Source: an uncultured Ilyobacter sp.
GTDB lineage: Bacteria > Fusobacteriota > Fusobacteriia > Fusobacteriales > Fusobacteriaceae
Reading direction: 5' to 3'
Assembly: GCF_963668515.1 (NCBI RefSeq)
Contig: NZ_OY764864.1
Coordinates: 62,001-126,000 of the forward strand
DNA length: 64,000 nt
Shown: positions 1-9,159 of the stretch, one piece after another
Layout of the letters: each line of letters begins with the position of its first letter
How positions within the stretch are numbered: position 1 is the first letter of the stretch
Program-made: the position numbers and the translations under genes
The notes under the pieces: model-generated
What the model saw: the letters and a program-made list of their open reading frames with translations, nothing else
Told to the model about the DNA's origin: nothing
Database searches by the model: none

Positions 1-1248
1 AGGCAGTCCAATATTTATCGTTTCCAATATATTTTCCACTGCCTGCTTGGTTTTTTCCAAGGCAGATTTATGCCTTACATTTGTGATTATAAGTTTTTGA
101 GAACTATCCTCTACCTGGCCTGAAACTATATACTTATAAATTTCATCCTCCATATTGGAAATTCCTAGATTCTCAGTTGCAGATATTTCTATCCATTTTC
201 CAACCTTGTTTAAAGGAGTCAGATCAAGTTTTCTTTCCATATCTATCTTATTTAAGATACCTATAACTTTATCTGCATTAAGCTGGTCGTGAACTTTGAT
301 ATCTTCCTCTTCTAATTCCCTAGAACCATCAACTACAAAGAGTACAAGATCAGCTTTATCTATAAGATCTTCTGATTTTTTTACACCTATATTCTCAATA
401 ACATCATCAGTAGTCCTTATTCCAGCTGTATCAACTAGTATAAGAGGGATCCCTTTTAGGTTTATAACTTCCTCTATTATATCCCTTGTTGTCCCTGCTA
501 TATGAGTTACTATGGCTCTTTCCTCTTTTAATATGGTATTTAGAAGGCTGGATTTACCAACATTTGGTTTACCAACTATGGCTGTTTTTACACCCTCTTT
601 TATCATTTTACCCTTATCATAAGAGGCTATCAGAGCATCCGAAGTTTTTAGAACCTCTATCAAATTGTCCATGAGATTGTCAGGTAAAGGATCATCTATT
701 CCCTCTTCTGGATAATCTAATACCACATTCACATGGGCCGCCACATCAAGAATCATTTTTTTAAGTATACCTATCTGATTTTTTAAGTCCCCTCTCAGCT
801 GATTTAGGGAAAGGGATATACTTTTGTCTGTCTTTCCATGAATTATATCCATTACAGCTTCAGCCTGGGTAAGATCTAGCCTTCCATTTAAAAAAGCTCT
901 TCTGGTAAACTCACCCTGCTCTGCGATTCTAGCACCTTTTTTCAAAAGAAGTTCCAAAATCTTTTCTGTAATAAGATATCCACCATGACAGTTGATCTCT
1001 ACAATGTCCTCTCTAGTATAGGTCTTAGGACCTTTCAAAAAGGATACCATAACTTCATCTATAAGAACCTCTCCATCATAGATATGACCATAATTTATTG
1101 TGTGGCTTTTCAGATCTTCTATCTTTTTTTCTGATTTTACTCTGAATACCTTAGACAATATCTTTATAGAATCGTCTCCAGACATTCTCACTATTCCTAT
1201 TCCACCCTCGCCTCTAGGAGTCGAGATAGCAGCGATTGTATCAAACAT
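1..1248 (-). CDS. mnmE: tRNA modification GTPase MnmE, 3' end cut by the window
   Basis: MnmE works with MnmG to modify the wobble uridine (U34) of several tRNAs. The N-terminus reads [20 protein letters not shown], the tetrahydrofolate-binding domain. About 225 residues in is the G1 motif GKPNVGKSS, followed by DTAGIR (G3) and NKID (G4), so the GTPase is embedded in the helical domain as usual. About 416 of roughly 455 residues are present, and the C-terminal CxGK end lies left of the window. The ATG is 1 nt after the jag stop, so it is probably translationally coupled as the last gene seen of the rpmH-rnpA-yidD-yidC-jag-mnmE run. Confidence 0.96.
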   Translation of the reverse strand, partial: MFDTIAAISTPRGEGGIGIVRMSGDDSIKILSKVFRVKSEKKIEDLKSHTINYGHIYDGEVLIDEVMVSFLKGPKTYTREDIVEINCHGGYLITEKILELLLKKGARIAEQGEFTRRAFLNGRLDLTQAEAVMDIIHGKTDKSISLSLNQLRGDLKNQIGILKKMILDVAAHVNVVLDYPEEGIDDPLPDNLMDNLIEVLKTSDALIASYDKGKMIKEGVKTAIVGKPNVGKSSLLNTILKEERAIVTHIAGTTRDIIEEVINLKGIPLILVDTAGIRTTDDVIENIGVKKSEDLIDKADLVLFVVDGSRELEEEDIKVHDQLNADKVIGILNKIDMERKLDLTPLNKVGKWIEISATENLGISNMEDEIYKYIVSGQVEDSSQKLIITNVRHKSALEKTKQAVENILETINIGLP

Positions 1249-1249
1249 A

Positions 1250-1864
1250 TTATCCCTGCCTCTTCTTTTTTATAACAATATATCTCTTTGGATCTCTACC
1301 CTCACTATAAGTGTCTAGATCCTCATATTTATTTACAATTTCGTGAATTATTTTTCTTTCTCTTGGAGGCATCGGATTTAACCTTATTGCTTTATCAGAT
1401 TTTAACGCTTTTTCAGACATTTTTCTAGCAAGGTCTCTCAAAGTATTTGCTCTCTTTTCCTTGAATCCCTCAACATCAACTTCAACCTTCATATTTTTTA
1501 CAAGGCTGTTTAAAAGATATTCAAAGCTGTTTAGAGTCTTACCTTTTTTCCCTATGATTATTCCGTTATCTTCACCATATAGATTCAAAAGTACAAAGTG
1601 ATCACTTGATTTTAATATTTCCATTTGAAGATTAAGTCCCATATAATCAAGTATTTCCTGAGCTTTTTTTATGACTTCAGATTCTGCTTCTTTTTTTATC
1701 TCTATTTCAAAGAGCCCCTCTTTTTTAAAAAAACCAAGAAAGGATTTTGATTTGATTTTTTCCTCAACTTTTACAACCTGCTCAATTTTAGCTTCGCAGA
1801 TTTTTAATGCTCTCTGAATAGCTTCTTCCTTTGTCATTGCTTTTATCTCAACAACGCTACTCAT
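1250..1864 (-). CDS. jag: RNA-binding protein KhpB/Jag
   Basis: 204 residues with the three expected parts: a Jag N-terminal domain (about 1-55), a KH domain with the GKKGKT loop at residues 105-110, and an R3H domain with [10 protein letters not shown] around 166-175. Family members bind RNA, often with KhpA, and influence cell-wall growth. Its ATG shares one base with the yidC stop codon (TAATG), indicating coupling to the insertase gene upstream, an arrangement conserved in many bacteria. Confidence 0.95.
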   Translation of the reverse strand: MSSVVEIKAMTKEEAIQRALKICEAKIEQVVKVEEKIKSKSFLGFFKKEGLFEIEIKKEAESEVIKKAQEILDYMGLNLQMEILKSSDHFVLLNLYGEDNGIIIGKKGKTLNSFEYLLNSLVKNMKVEVDVEGFKEKRANTLRDLARKMSEKALKSDKAIRLNPMPPRERKIIHEIVNKYEDLDTYSEGRDPKRYIVIKKKRQG

Positions 1865-2490
1865 TATGCTTCATCTCCTCTTTTCATTACATAATATTGC
1901 TGTAGAATTCCAGCAGCACTAGAGGTTAACCAGTAAATTTGAAGACCTGCAGGCATTTTATAAGATATAAATACCATCATAATCGGGAACATGTACATCA
2001 TATTCTTCATCTGTGGATTAGAACCTGATCCCATAATTTTTTGTTGTACAAATGCAACCAAACCGTTTAGTACAGGTAGTATATAGAATGGATCCGGCTT
2101 TACAAGAGTTAACCATAAAAAAGTCGACTCTATAGGTACGATCCCCCCATCAACAGGTGCTTTTCTTAAAACTGCAAAAAGTGCCCATAATATAGGTAGC
2201 TGTACCAACATAGGTAAACACCCGGCAGCAGGATTCACCTTATATTTTTGATATAATTCCATTGTTTTCTCATTTAAGAGTTGTTTATCATTTTTATATT
2301 TTTCTTTTATTTTATCAATTTCAGGCTGTATTCTTTTCATTGCCTTCATGGATTTGTCCTGCTTTAGTGTCAGCGGTAGCAATAATAATTTTATTAGAAC
2401 AGTTATTCCAATAATAGATAAACCGAAGTTACCTATTATTTTATACAAATATAGGATAATTTGCTCTAAAGGTACGGTAATAAAGTTCAT
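1864..2490 (-). CDS. yidC: Membrane insertase YidC/Oxa1, short form
   Basis: YidC inserts and folds inner-membrane proteins with or without Sec. The 208-residue protein has about five hydrophobic segments and the conserved stretch CLPMLVQLPILWALF after a charged cytoplasmic hairpin (KAMKRIQPEIDKIKEKYK). It lacks the large periplasmic P1 domain of typical Gram-negative YidC and has no lipobox, so it is the compact Oxa1-like form even though the window also carries LPS genes. It sits between yidD and jag in the conserved rpmH operon. Confidence 0.94.
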   Translation of the reverse strand: MNFITVPLEQIILYLYKIIGNFGLSIIGITVLIKLLLLPLTLKQDKSMKAMKRIQPEIDKIKEKYKNDKQLLNEKTMELYQKYKVNPAAGCLPMLVQLPILWALFAVLRKAPVDGGIVPIESTFLWLTLVKPDPFYILPVLNGLVAFVQQKIMGSGSNPQMKNMMYMFPIMMVFISYKMPAGLQIYWLTSSAAGILQQYYVMKRGDEA

Positions 2491-2493
2491 TGA

Positions 2494-2736
2494 TTAATCC
2501 CCCTTGTTTTTTGGCTTTTTTCTACTAGGAGGCACAGGGTCATACCCGCCAGGATGAAAGGGGTGACATTTTAAGATTCTTCTTATTCCCAAAAATATCC
2601 CTATAAAACACCCATGCTCCTCTATCGCGTGATATGTGTAAGAAGAACAAGTAGGATAAAACCTACAGTTCTTGCCCAATAATTTGGATATAAATTTTTG
2701 ATAAATTTTAATTAAAGTTAATAATATTCTTTTCAT
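2494..2736 (-). CDS. yidD: Membrane protein insertion efficiency factor YidD
   Basis: 80 residues of the YidD (DUF37) family, recognised by [10 protein letters not shown] and the C-terminal [14 protein letters not shown]. It has an N-terminal amphipathic helix and is thought to help YidC-dependent insertion at the inner membrane. Its ATG overlaps the rnpA stop by 2 nt (ATGA-type overlap), and 3 nt separate it from yidC. Confidence 0.94.
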   Translation of the reverse strand: MKRILLTLIKIYQKFISKLLGKNCRFYPTCSSYTYHAIEEHGCFIGIFLGIRRILKCHPFHPGGYDPVPPSRKKPKNKGD

Positions 2737-3074
2737 ACGAACATATTCAACTTTTTAAAAATAAGATTCAGATCTTTTTCCATCTGATTATATTTTAGAG
2801 TTTTTACTTTTATTCCCGCAGTTCTTTTAGCTATGAAAACTATATCATAACTTTTTTTTATTTTTTCTTCATTCAATCGATAATATTCTCTAAAAAGTCT
2901 TTTAAGCCTGTTTCTACATACAGCATTACCGGTTTTTTTACTTACAACAAAACCAACTTGATTGTTATCATTTTCTTTATTGGTCTTTATGTATACTAAG
3001 GAGTAGTATCCAAATGCTTTAATTCCTGTTTTATAGATATTTTGGAATTGTTCATTTTTTTTTAGCTTATTCAT
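2733..3074 (-). CDS. rnpA: Ribonuclease P protein component
   Basis: Protein subunit of RNase P, which removes the 5' leader from pre-tRNAs together with the M1-like RNA. 113 residues, basic, with the hallmark RNR motif in [12 protein letters not shown] at about 55-67. Follows rpmH, separated by a hairpin that may attenuate read-through, and overlaps yidD at its end. Confidence 0.95.
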   Translation of the reverse strand: MNKLKKNEQFQNIYKTGIKAFGYYSLVYIKTNKENDNNQVGFVVSKKTGNAVCRNRLKRLFREYYRLNEEKIKKSYDIVFIAKRTAGIKVKTLKYNQMEKDLNLIFKKLNMFV

Positions 3075-3096
3075 TTAAAACTCCTTAAAAATCTGT

Positions 3097-3127
3097 AAAA
3101 ACCCGGTGTTTTTATTCACCGGGTTTT
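3097..3127 (-). terminator. Hairpin between rpmH and rnpA
   Basis: On the minus strand an AACCCGGTG/CACCGGGTT stem is followed by a T run; the hairpin overlaps the rpmH stop codon. It could terminate rpmH transcripts partially and lower rnpA relative to L34, a common arrangement. The stem is seen directly; its strength is inferred. Confidence 0.7.
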
Positions 3128-3263
3128 ATGCTGATAATTCTGCTCTTCCTCTTGTTCTTCTTCTTTTTAAGACTTGTCTTCCAGTTTTAGTTTTCATTCT
3201 GGCTCTAAATCCGTGATTTTTTTTCCTTTTGTGATTATTAGGTTGGAAAGTTCTTTTACTCAT
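3126..3263 (-). CDS. rpmH: 50S ribosomal protein L34
   Basis: 45-residue, highly basic protein starting [20 protein letters not shown] and ending [10 protein letters not shown], unmistakably L34. The start codon is preceded by a GGAGGTG ribosome-binding site. It is the first gene of the leftward operon and marks the left border of the replication-origin region. Confidence 0.97.
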   Translation of the reverse strand: MSKRTFQPNNHKRKKNHGFRARMKTKTGRQVLKRRRTRGRAELSA

Positions 3264-3509
3264 TATTTTCACCTCCTAAAAATTTCTTACTTTCAGATCA
3301 ATATTTTAAAGGAATATCCTTGTTTTGTCAAGTAAAAAATCTTTATTCAGTTGTGTACTTATCCAATGAATTTTTACTTTTTTTTATAAACAAAAAAAAT
3401 CAAAAGGATAGATATTTTGTTTAATGTTAAATGTACTGACCAAAGCTGATTTTTATTTTAATTGAAATTCAGTATTTTCAAGGGATTCAGAATGATTTTA
3501 TTTTTATTT

Positions 3510-4026
3510 TTATTAATGATGATATACATAAAAAATATTTGTTGATTTTTAAGGTGTTTAAATAAATTTTAGTTCATAAGCTCTAATAAAACTAGTGATA
3601 GAGTTTTTTAATTATTATTTTTGTCAATGTACATAAAGAAGAAGCTCGAATTTCCGACACTATATAAAAAATAAATAAATATAAATGTTCTTTGTTTATT
3701 CTTATAACTTAAAATAAGTGCTAATAAAGATAAGGTTTTTAATAACAAATCTAAGCTGTTTAAATCTTTAGTATTTATTTTTAAAGATTATTTTTGATTA
3801 TGTACATGACAAAAGAGTTTTGATTTTATTGAAGATATTACAATTCGGGATAAAAGTATGGAGCCGTATCCCAATAAAACAAAAGATACTACACTTTTTA
3901 TTTATTATTGAGTATGTACATTTTTAAGGTCCTTTTATTTATTAGAGAGAGTTGATAAAAATTTAAATATTATCCAGTCAAATCGGGGTTTTTAATAATA
4001 TCTTTTTTATTAATGACTGTATACAC
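3510..4026 (+). repeat. Iteron-like repeats, left cluster (five copies)
   Basis: Copies of the word TTATTATTGAGTATGTACAT start at 3510 (16/20 matches), 3615 (16/20), 3788 (18/20), 3902 (20/20) and 4007 (15/20), all in the same orientation. The most constant parts are TTATT..TTG and the ATGTACAT half. Spacing between starts is 105, 173, 114 and 105 nt. Repeated same-direction words beside a plasmid-type initiator gene are typical of iterons bound by the initiator. The weakest copies may not bind. Confidence 0.7.
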
Positions 4027-4255
4027 ATTGAAAACTTAAATTTTTTTATGGGGTTTAGAGTTTAAAAGCCTTTTAAACAAAGGGATAGAATAAATTTTAT
4101 GAATTTAGAAAATGTAGAATATAAAAAAAGTATTTATGCAATTATTAAATATATTTATATGAAAAGTAGGAGTTTTTATTTTATTTTGGAATAGGTTTAT
4201 ATACAAAGATACACATACTCATTTCTGAAAATTTTTTATTTTTGGGGGGATCTGA

Positions 4256-5386
4256 ATGAATTGTTTATGTGACAAAAAAATTATTAATTCGGAAGAGGAG
4301 TTAATGAAAGAGTATTTGGAAAGAGAAAAACTAGATTATACTTTGTCAGAAAATGATATATCCTATTTGAAAAACAAGAAAGTTCTTGTAACTGGTGGCG
4401 GCGGAGCAATAGGGTCACATCTAGTACGTCAGCTGACGGAACTAGGTGTATCTAAAATACTTGTTTTGGATAATCATGAAAATGGACTCTACGATGTAAA
4501 AAGATATTTTAAAAATCATATAGAGGATAAAGAGTTGCTTCACTGTCTTTTAGGAGATATCAGGGATAAAAATTATATAGAAAATATTATAAAAACCTTA
4601 CGTCCGGATATTATTTTTCATTATGCCAATTACAAAAGTGCGGCATTAGGTAATTTTTATCCAAGAGAGTTTATAAAAGTAAATATAGAAGGAACTATAA
4701 ATTTACTGAAGGCAGGTAGAGATGCAGGTATTGAAAAATTTATATTTATATCATCTGATAAAGCTGAACAACCAAGTCAGAGCTACGGAAGAACAAAAAG
4801 AGCCTGCGAAATACTGATCTCAATAATACTGAGAAATACGGGAGTAAAATACGGAGCAATGAGATACTGCAATGTTCTAGACAGTAAAGGAAGTTTTGCC
4901 ATTCCCACATTTAGAGAGCAGATTTTAAAGGGACTACCTGTAACTGTGAGAAAAGTAGGCGACTCTGAAATACCTAAAAGATATTTTATAAAAAAAGGCA
5001 CTGCTGTAAAACTTGCACTTAAAGTGGGAAGTTTATGCAATAAGGGAGAAATATTCAGTATTAACAAAGAAATTATTAATTCTATTTATATTGATGATGT
5101 CGTTAAAATTATTGCTAAAAATTTGCAAATAGAGGATGTTGAAGATTGGTTTCATGAAAATGTAAAGTATATAAATGGAGAAAAGGGGGAAAAAGTAAAA
5201 GAGCATCTGGGAAAAGGAATAGAGGTTGTCGATACACCACTTATAAAAATAGATAAACCTTTTACAACAAAAGAAAAAATATTTATAAGTGCCATAGACA
5301 AACTAATGATGGATGTTAATCAGTGCAAAATAGACATTTCCAACAGCTACTTAGAAAAGAAGCTATCAGATTTGGAATTAGATTGA
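4256..5386 (+). CDS. NAD(P)-dependent sugar-nucleotide dehydratase/epimerase, CapD/FlaA1-like
   Basis: 376-residue extended SDR protein of the polysaccharide-biosynthesis (CapD/FlaA1, UDP-GlcNAc 4,6-dehydratase-like) group. The Rossmann glycine motif TGGGGAIG is at 46-53. The active-site region has SSDKA at 166-170 and Y177-x3-K181. The GGGGGG ribosome-binding site just upstream supports the start. It has no transmembrane part, so it is a cytoplasmic enzyme making a modified UDP-sugar. It stands alone inside the origin region with no glycan genes next to it. An uncommon 45-residue N-terminal extension precedes the Rossmann fold. Exact substrate unknown. Confidence 0.8.
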   Translation: MNCLCDKKIINSEEELMKEYLEREKLDYTLSENDISYLKNKKVLVTGGGGAIGSHLVRQLTELGVSKILVLDNHENGLYDVKRYFKNHIEDKELLHCLLGDIRDKNYIENIIKTLRPDIIFHYANYKSAALGNFYPREFIKVNIEGTINLLKAGRDAGIEKFIFISSDKAEQPSQSYGRTKRACEILISIILRNTGVKYGAMRYCNVLDSKGSFAIPTFREQILKGLPVTVRKVGDSEIPKRYFIKKGTAVKLALKVGSLCNKGEIFSINKEIINSIYIDDVVKIIAKNLQIEDVEDWFHENVKYINGEKGEKVKEHLGKGIEVVDTPLIKIDKPFTTKEKIFISAIDKLMMDVNQCKIDISNSYLEKKLSDLELD

Positions 5387-5504
5387 ATATCTCTATAAAA
5401 AAGGAAGTTGCTATTTCATGATGAACATAGCTTATAAAAAGTCTTTTTTATTGGTTTATTTTTTATATAAAGCAGATATGATAAATTTAAAAATAGTTGA
5501 ATCT

Positions 5505-5539
5505 AAAAATAGATAAAAATTTTTTTATCTATTTTTTTT
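5505..5539 (+). terminator. Hairpin with T run after the dehydratase gene
   Basis: AAAATAGATAAAAA pairs with TTTTTATCTATTTT, followed by further T residues. It is AT-only and so of uncertain strength, but it lies about 120 bases after the stop codon and before the next iteron cluster. Confidence 0.5.
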
Positions 5540-5590
5540 ATTTTATGATACACTATAGACTTTCTGGAAAAACAATAAAACATAATTATT

Positions 5591-5785
5591 TTATTATTGA
5601 GTATGTACATAAAAATTTTTTATAATTTTATTTTTATCAAAACTCAAGAATAATTGGGTAAAAAAAATAAATATCATTTTTTTATAAAAAAATGATATTT
5701 ATTTTATATTTTATTATTGTGAATATACAAAAAAGATGATATTATTTATTGTTATTTTATGAATTTTATTTATGATCATGTACAC
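5591..5785 (+). repeat. Iteron-like repeats, right cluster next to rep
   Basis: Three more copies in the same orientation: start 5591 (20/20 identical to the best left-cluster copy), 5711 (16/20) and 5766 (15/20). The last ends 12 nt before the rep start codon and immediately abuts its ribosome-binding site, a position where binding by the initiator would repress its own synthesis. Autoregulation is an inference from placement. Confidence 0.7.
5664..5705. repeat. 42-nt perfect palindrome
   Basis: AAATAAATATCATTTTTTT, a central AT, then the exact reverse complement, extended by one pair at each end. It lies between iterons at 5591 and 5711. It could form a cruciform, act as part of the unwinding element, or serve as a factor-independent hairpin; no T run distinct from the arm is present. 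Confidence 0.75.
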
Positions 5786-5797
5786 ATTGGAGGGGTT

Positions 5798-7636
5798 ATG
5801 GCTATTGAAAAAAATGATATGTTAGATAAATTTAATATTACCTCCAGCGGGTCTTTGATGGATGACATAAAAAAGGTCGATATCAAAATGAATGAAGTTC
5901 CTGATATAGAGATAAGAGAGGTTGTCATCAAAGAAACAGGTAACTTTTTGAATTTAAAGGAAAACATAATAAATATTCCGATCGAGATGATTGTTTTCCC
6001 ATTTTTTACCCCTCAAAAGCAAAATAAAAGAGTTAATTTTCAGTATTCATTTGAGGATCTAGGGGTTACAATGTACTGCACCCTTGTTGCAAAAGACTCT
6101 AAGGATGAAGTGTTTCAACCATCTATTTTTGAAGAAAAAATATATACTTATCTCATATCAATGTATGAGATGAAAAAAGAGATAAATGATACAGATGAGT
6201 ATATAGAGTTTGAAATATCAGATTTTATAGTGAATTTTTTGGGAAATAAAATGAACAGGAATTATTATTCTAAAGTTGAACAGGCTCTTAAGAATCTAAA
6301 AAATACAGAGTATCAGTTTGTTGTCTCAAATCATACAAAACTTGGAAAATATAAATTTGAAGATGAGGAATTTAAACTTTTAACCTATCAAAAGCTAAAA
6401 AAAGGAAAAAAGGTATATTATAGAGTGACACTAAATAAAAATATAAGAAAAAAAATCAAAGATAAAAGATATATAAAATATAATTCTAAGGCACTTTTAG
6501 AAATTTTGGCAAAAGATCCAATCGCAGGTAGAATATATAAGTATATAAGTAAGATAAGATATGAAAAGGCTGAAGATACAATCAATCTACGAACTCTAGC
6601 TGCCATAGTACCACTAAAAACAGAGCAAGTTACAGAAAGATCTAATAAAAATGGTGAAGTAAAGACATATGTGCTAAGCAGAATGAAACAGGTGTTAAAA
6701 AGAATAGAAAAAGCCTTTAAGGCTCTAAAAGATCTTGGATATGTTGAAAGATACCAAACCTTATATAAAAAAGATGAAGATAATTATTATATTCAGTATA
6801 AATTTAACCCTGAAAAAGATGGTACCTGTCATGTATCGAGCTTTGTAGGGGCGGTACATAAAAAACCTAAAGAACTTTTAGACTGGAGTACAGAACCTGT
6901 TGAAAATAAGAAAATTAAAATTTCTAAAGATGATATAATCGATGCAGAAATAGTGGAGACTGTAAAATCTAAAACTGTAAGCAGACTTAAAAAGTCACTG
7001 AAAGAAGATGAAAAATTGACTTCTGATATCTATGGAGATGTTTCAGACGAGCTTATTGAAAAAATATTGAAAGCAAAGAGGAATATCTATGTTTCTAGGG
7101 CTTGGAACAAGAGAGTCGATAATAAAATTTTGAAAATAGTACATGAAGATGGAGAAGATCTAGCTTTAGAAATACTCAATATTCTTTATAAAAGACTGAA
7201 TACCGAGATAAAATCCACACTAGTTCAGTATATAAACGGAATAATAAAAAATCTTAGAAAAGATGAGATGGAAAGCGTAAAGAAAGCATCGAGACAAAAC
7301 TTGACACTTTTTAATCAGGGAAGCAGAGACAAACCTCTCACAAGTAAAAAGAAGATCAATAAATCACGAAAAAAACTTAAAAAACCTACTATTACAAGTG
7401 TGAAGGATATAATCGATACCCCTGAATCAGTAAATAATATTATAAGAGAATTTGACAGATATGACGACTATCAAAAGCTAAAAATAGAGGAAAAGGCTCT
7501 TCAAATATGTTCTGAAGAGGAGAAAATAGATGTTAATTTTCTTTTGACTTTAAAGTCCAAATCTAAAACAATATATTTAAATACCATCAGAAAGTATATA
7601 CAGACTGTTCTTGAAGATGGAAAATGGAGATCTTGA
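5798..7636 (+). CDS. Plasmid-type replication initiator (RPA-like) in the chromosomal origin
   Basis: 612 residues from the ATG that follows GGAGGGG at 5789-5795; an upstream in-frame ATG at 5759 has no ribosome-binding site and would run through an iteron. The N-terminal half carries the pattern of plasmid replication initiator protein A (RPA, PF10134-like): PFFTPQKQNKRVNFQYSFED, then winged-helix-like segments up to about residue 330. The C-terminal half is lysine-rich and charged, without a recognised domain. Such proteins bind iterons and open an origin. The gene sits where dnaA-dnaN normally precede yaaA-recF. Family assignment is from pattern memory; a profile search would settle it. 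Confidence 0.75.
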   Translation: MAIEKNDMLDKFNITSSGSLMDDIKKVDIKMNEVPDIEIREVVIKETGNFLNLKENIINIPIEMIVFPFFTPQKQNKRVNFQYSFEDLGVTMYCTLVAKDSKDEVFQPSIFEEKIYTYLISMYEMKKEINDTDEYIEFEISDFIVNFLGNKMNRNYYSKVEQALKNLKNTEYQFVVSNHTKLGKYKFEDEEFKLLTYQKLKKGKKVYYRVTLNKNIRKKIKDKRYIKYNSKALLEILAKDPIAGRIYKYISKIRYEKAEDTINLRTLAAIVPLKTEQVTERSNKNGEVKTYVLSRMKQVLKRIEKAFKALKDLGYVERYQTLYKKDEDNYYIQYKFNPEKDGTCHVSSFVGAVHKKPKELLDWSTEPVENKKIKISKDDIIDAEIVETVKSKTVSRLKKSLKEDEKLTSDIYGDVSDELIEKILKAKRNIYVSRAWNKRVDNKILKIVHEDGEDLALEILNILYKRLNTEIKSTLVQYINGIIKNLRKDEMESVKKASRQNLTLFNQGSRDKPLTSKKKINKSRKKLKKPTITSVKDIIDTPESVNNIIREFDRYDDYQKLKIEEKALQICSEEEKIDVNFLLTLKSKSKTIYLNTIRKYIQTVLEDGKWRS

Positions 7637-7655
7637 CAATAAGGTCTCTTTTTTT
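7627..7655 (+). terminator. Terminator of rep
   Basis: GAGATCT pairs with AGGTCTC (one G-U pair) and is followed by eight T residues; it overlaps the rep stop codon. Confidence 0.65.
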
Positions 7656-7710
7656 TGATAAGGATAAAAAATAAGACAAAAACATTCTAATAGAATAATT
7701 TAATATTTTT

Positions 7711-7730
7711 TTATTATTGTTTGTGTACAT
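7711..7730 (+). repeat. Iteron-like word downstream of rep
   Basis: TTATTATTGTTTGTGTACAT, 17/20 matches to the best copy and in the same orientation, about 80 nt upstream of yaaA. Placement suggests it may influence the yaaA-recF-gyr transcript or extend the origin array. Confidence 0.65.
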
Positions 7731-7807
7731 ATAATAAAATTGATAAATGTTTGTATTTATGATATTATTTTAAGGTGAGTCTAGCTTTTTTTTGAAAGGA
7801 GAAATAG

Positions 7808-8014
7808 TTGAAAAAAGTTAAAATAACAAGTGAGTTTATAAAATTAGACCAGTTTTTGAAATGGGCTGACGTGGCATCTAGCGGAGTAGAGGCAAAATAT
7901 CTGGTCCAAGATGGTGAAGTAATGGTAAACGGAAAATTAGAAGAAAGAAGAGGAAGAAAACTTTATCCTGGAGATACTGTAGAAGTTATGGATAAAAAGT
8001 TTATAGTTGAATAG
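7808..8014 (+). CDS. yaaA: S4-domain RNA-binding protein YaaA/RlbA
   Basis: 68-residue S4-like RNA-binding protein, with LDQFLKWADVASSGVEAKYL, then VMVNGKLEERRGRKLYPGD. It starts at TTG after AAAGGAG. In Bacillus-type origins this gene lies between dnaN and recF; here recF follows but dnaN is absent. Exact role (ribosome or RNA metabolism) is not established. Confidence 0.88.
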   Translation: MKKVKITSEFIKLDQFLKWADVASSGVEAKYLVQDGEVMVNGKLEERRGRKLYPGDTVEVMDKKFIVE

Positions 8015-8028
8015 TTTGAGGTGAGGAT

Positions 8029-9159
8029 TTGCAAATCTCAGAGATTAATTATGTTAATTTTAGAAATCTAAAAGACAATAATCTTAAATTTTCATCAAAG
8101 TTTAACCTTTTTTTAGGGAAGAACGGCCAGGGTAAAACCAGCATATTAGAGGCAGTTTATTTTTCTGCCACTGGAAAAAGTTTTAGAACTCCAAGACAAA
8201 ATGAGATAATAAATTATGGCAGAGAGAGAACTGGTTCCTTTGTTATTTTTGAAGACTCTGTCTCTCAAAAGACCCTTTCTGTAAAGTTGGGAAAAGGCAA
8301 GAAGGAATATTCTTATAACAAAAAAAAAGTAAAGTATGATGATTTTCACGGAAAACTTAACATAGTATCTTTTATACCGGAGGATATATCCCTTCTAACT
8401 GGGGCTCCAGGTGTCAGGAGGTCTTTTTTTGATTATGAGATTTCCCAAGCAAATAAAGAGTACTATCAGGACCTGAAAAACTATACAAAACTGCTTAAAT
8501 TCAGAAATAAGTATCTAAAGGAAAAAAAGCATAATGACCCTATGTTCAATATTTATCAAACTGAATTTATAAAGTTTGGGGCTAGAATAATAAAAAAAAG
8601 ATTAGATTATGTGAGAAATATTTCTATACTTTTGAATCTTAATTACAGAAAATTATTTGATGACAAAAAAGAGCTGAGATTAAAATATTCCTGTTTTTTA
8701 GGGGAATTAAAAAAAGTTGAGATCGATCAGATAGAAAACCTGATCCAGGAAAAAATAAACCAGGTGTTCTGGCAGGAAAAAAAATACGGATTTTCCATGG
8801 TAGGACCCCAAAAGGATGATTTTCTTTTTTTATTAAATGACAAAGAAGCCAAATCCTATGCATCACAGGGAGAAAAAAAATCAATAGTTTTTTCAATAAA
8901 ACTATCTGAGATAGATATGATAATAAAAGAGAAAAAGGAATCGCCTATTTTTATTATAGATGATATTTCATCTTATTTTGATTCTCTCAGAAAAGAGAGT
9001 ATAATAAAATACTTCAAAAAAAGAGATATTCAGCTTTTTATAAGTTCTACAACAGACTTGGATATGGCTTCTAAAAACTTCTATATTGAAAAAGGGGATA
9101 TTTATGAAGAATATGACCAGTGTAAAAGAGATAATAGAGGAAGCCGTGATCAAAAGTAA
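8029..9159 (+). CDS. recF: DNA replication/repair protein RecF
   Basis: RecF loads RecA at gaps through RecFOR. 376 residues with Walker A GKNGQGKTS at about 30-38, an ABC-type signature region (YASQGEKKS) and Walker B IFIIDDISS near the C-terminus. The start is TTG, preceded by GAGGTGAGG. Only 14 nt separate it from yaaA, and its 3' end overlaps the next gene by 56 nt, so the block is an operon. Confidence 0.93.
   Translation: MQISEINYVNFRNLKDNNLKFSSKFNLFLGKNGQGKTSILEAVYFSATGKSFRTPRQNEIINYGRERTGSFVIFEDSVSQKTLSVKLGKGKKEYSYNKKKVKYDDFHGKLNIVSFIPEDISLLTGAPGVRRSFFDYEISQANKEYYQDLKNYTKLLKFRNKYLKEKKHNDPMFNIYQTEFIKFGARIIKKRLDYVRNISILLNLNYRKLFDDKKELRLKYSCFLGELKKVEIDQIENLIQEKINQVFWQEKKYGFSMVGPQKDDFLFLLNDKEAKSYASQGEKKSIVFSIKLSEIDMIIKEKKESPIFIIDDISSYFDSLRKESIIKYFKKRDIQLFISSTTDLDMASKNFYIEKGDIYEEYDQCKRDNRGSRDQK

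Larger units (their letters stand above)
3264..5797. other. Putative chromosomal replication origin region
   Basis: Very AT-rich DNA between the divergent rpmH operon and the rep-yaaA-recF-gyrBA run. It contains one gene (a sugar-nucleotide dehydratase) and otherwise only non-coding DNA with at least eight iteron-like words, all on the + strand, plus a 42-nt palindrome. The divergence of transcription and the neighbours rpmH and recF-gyrB-gyrA mark the usual bacterial origin. No clear cluster of DnaA boxes is seen. The 992 bases between rpmH and the dehydratase hold no convincing ORF. Origin function is inferred. Confidence 0.7.

Noticed and set aside
3415-3440. Possible tenth iteron near 3421 (TTAATGTTAAATGTACTG)
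   Set aside because: Spacing between the two half-motifs differs by one and the terminal CAT is lost.
3359-3978. Two DnaA-box-like words (TTATCCAAT at 3359 and TTATCCAGT at 3970) in the origin region
   Set aside because: Each matches TTATCCACA at only 7 of 9 positions and they are far apart; not enough for a DnaA origin, though worth remembering if dnaA exists elsewhere.
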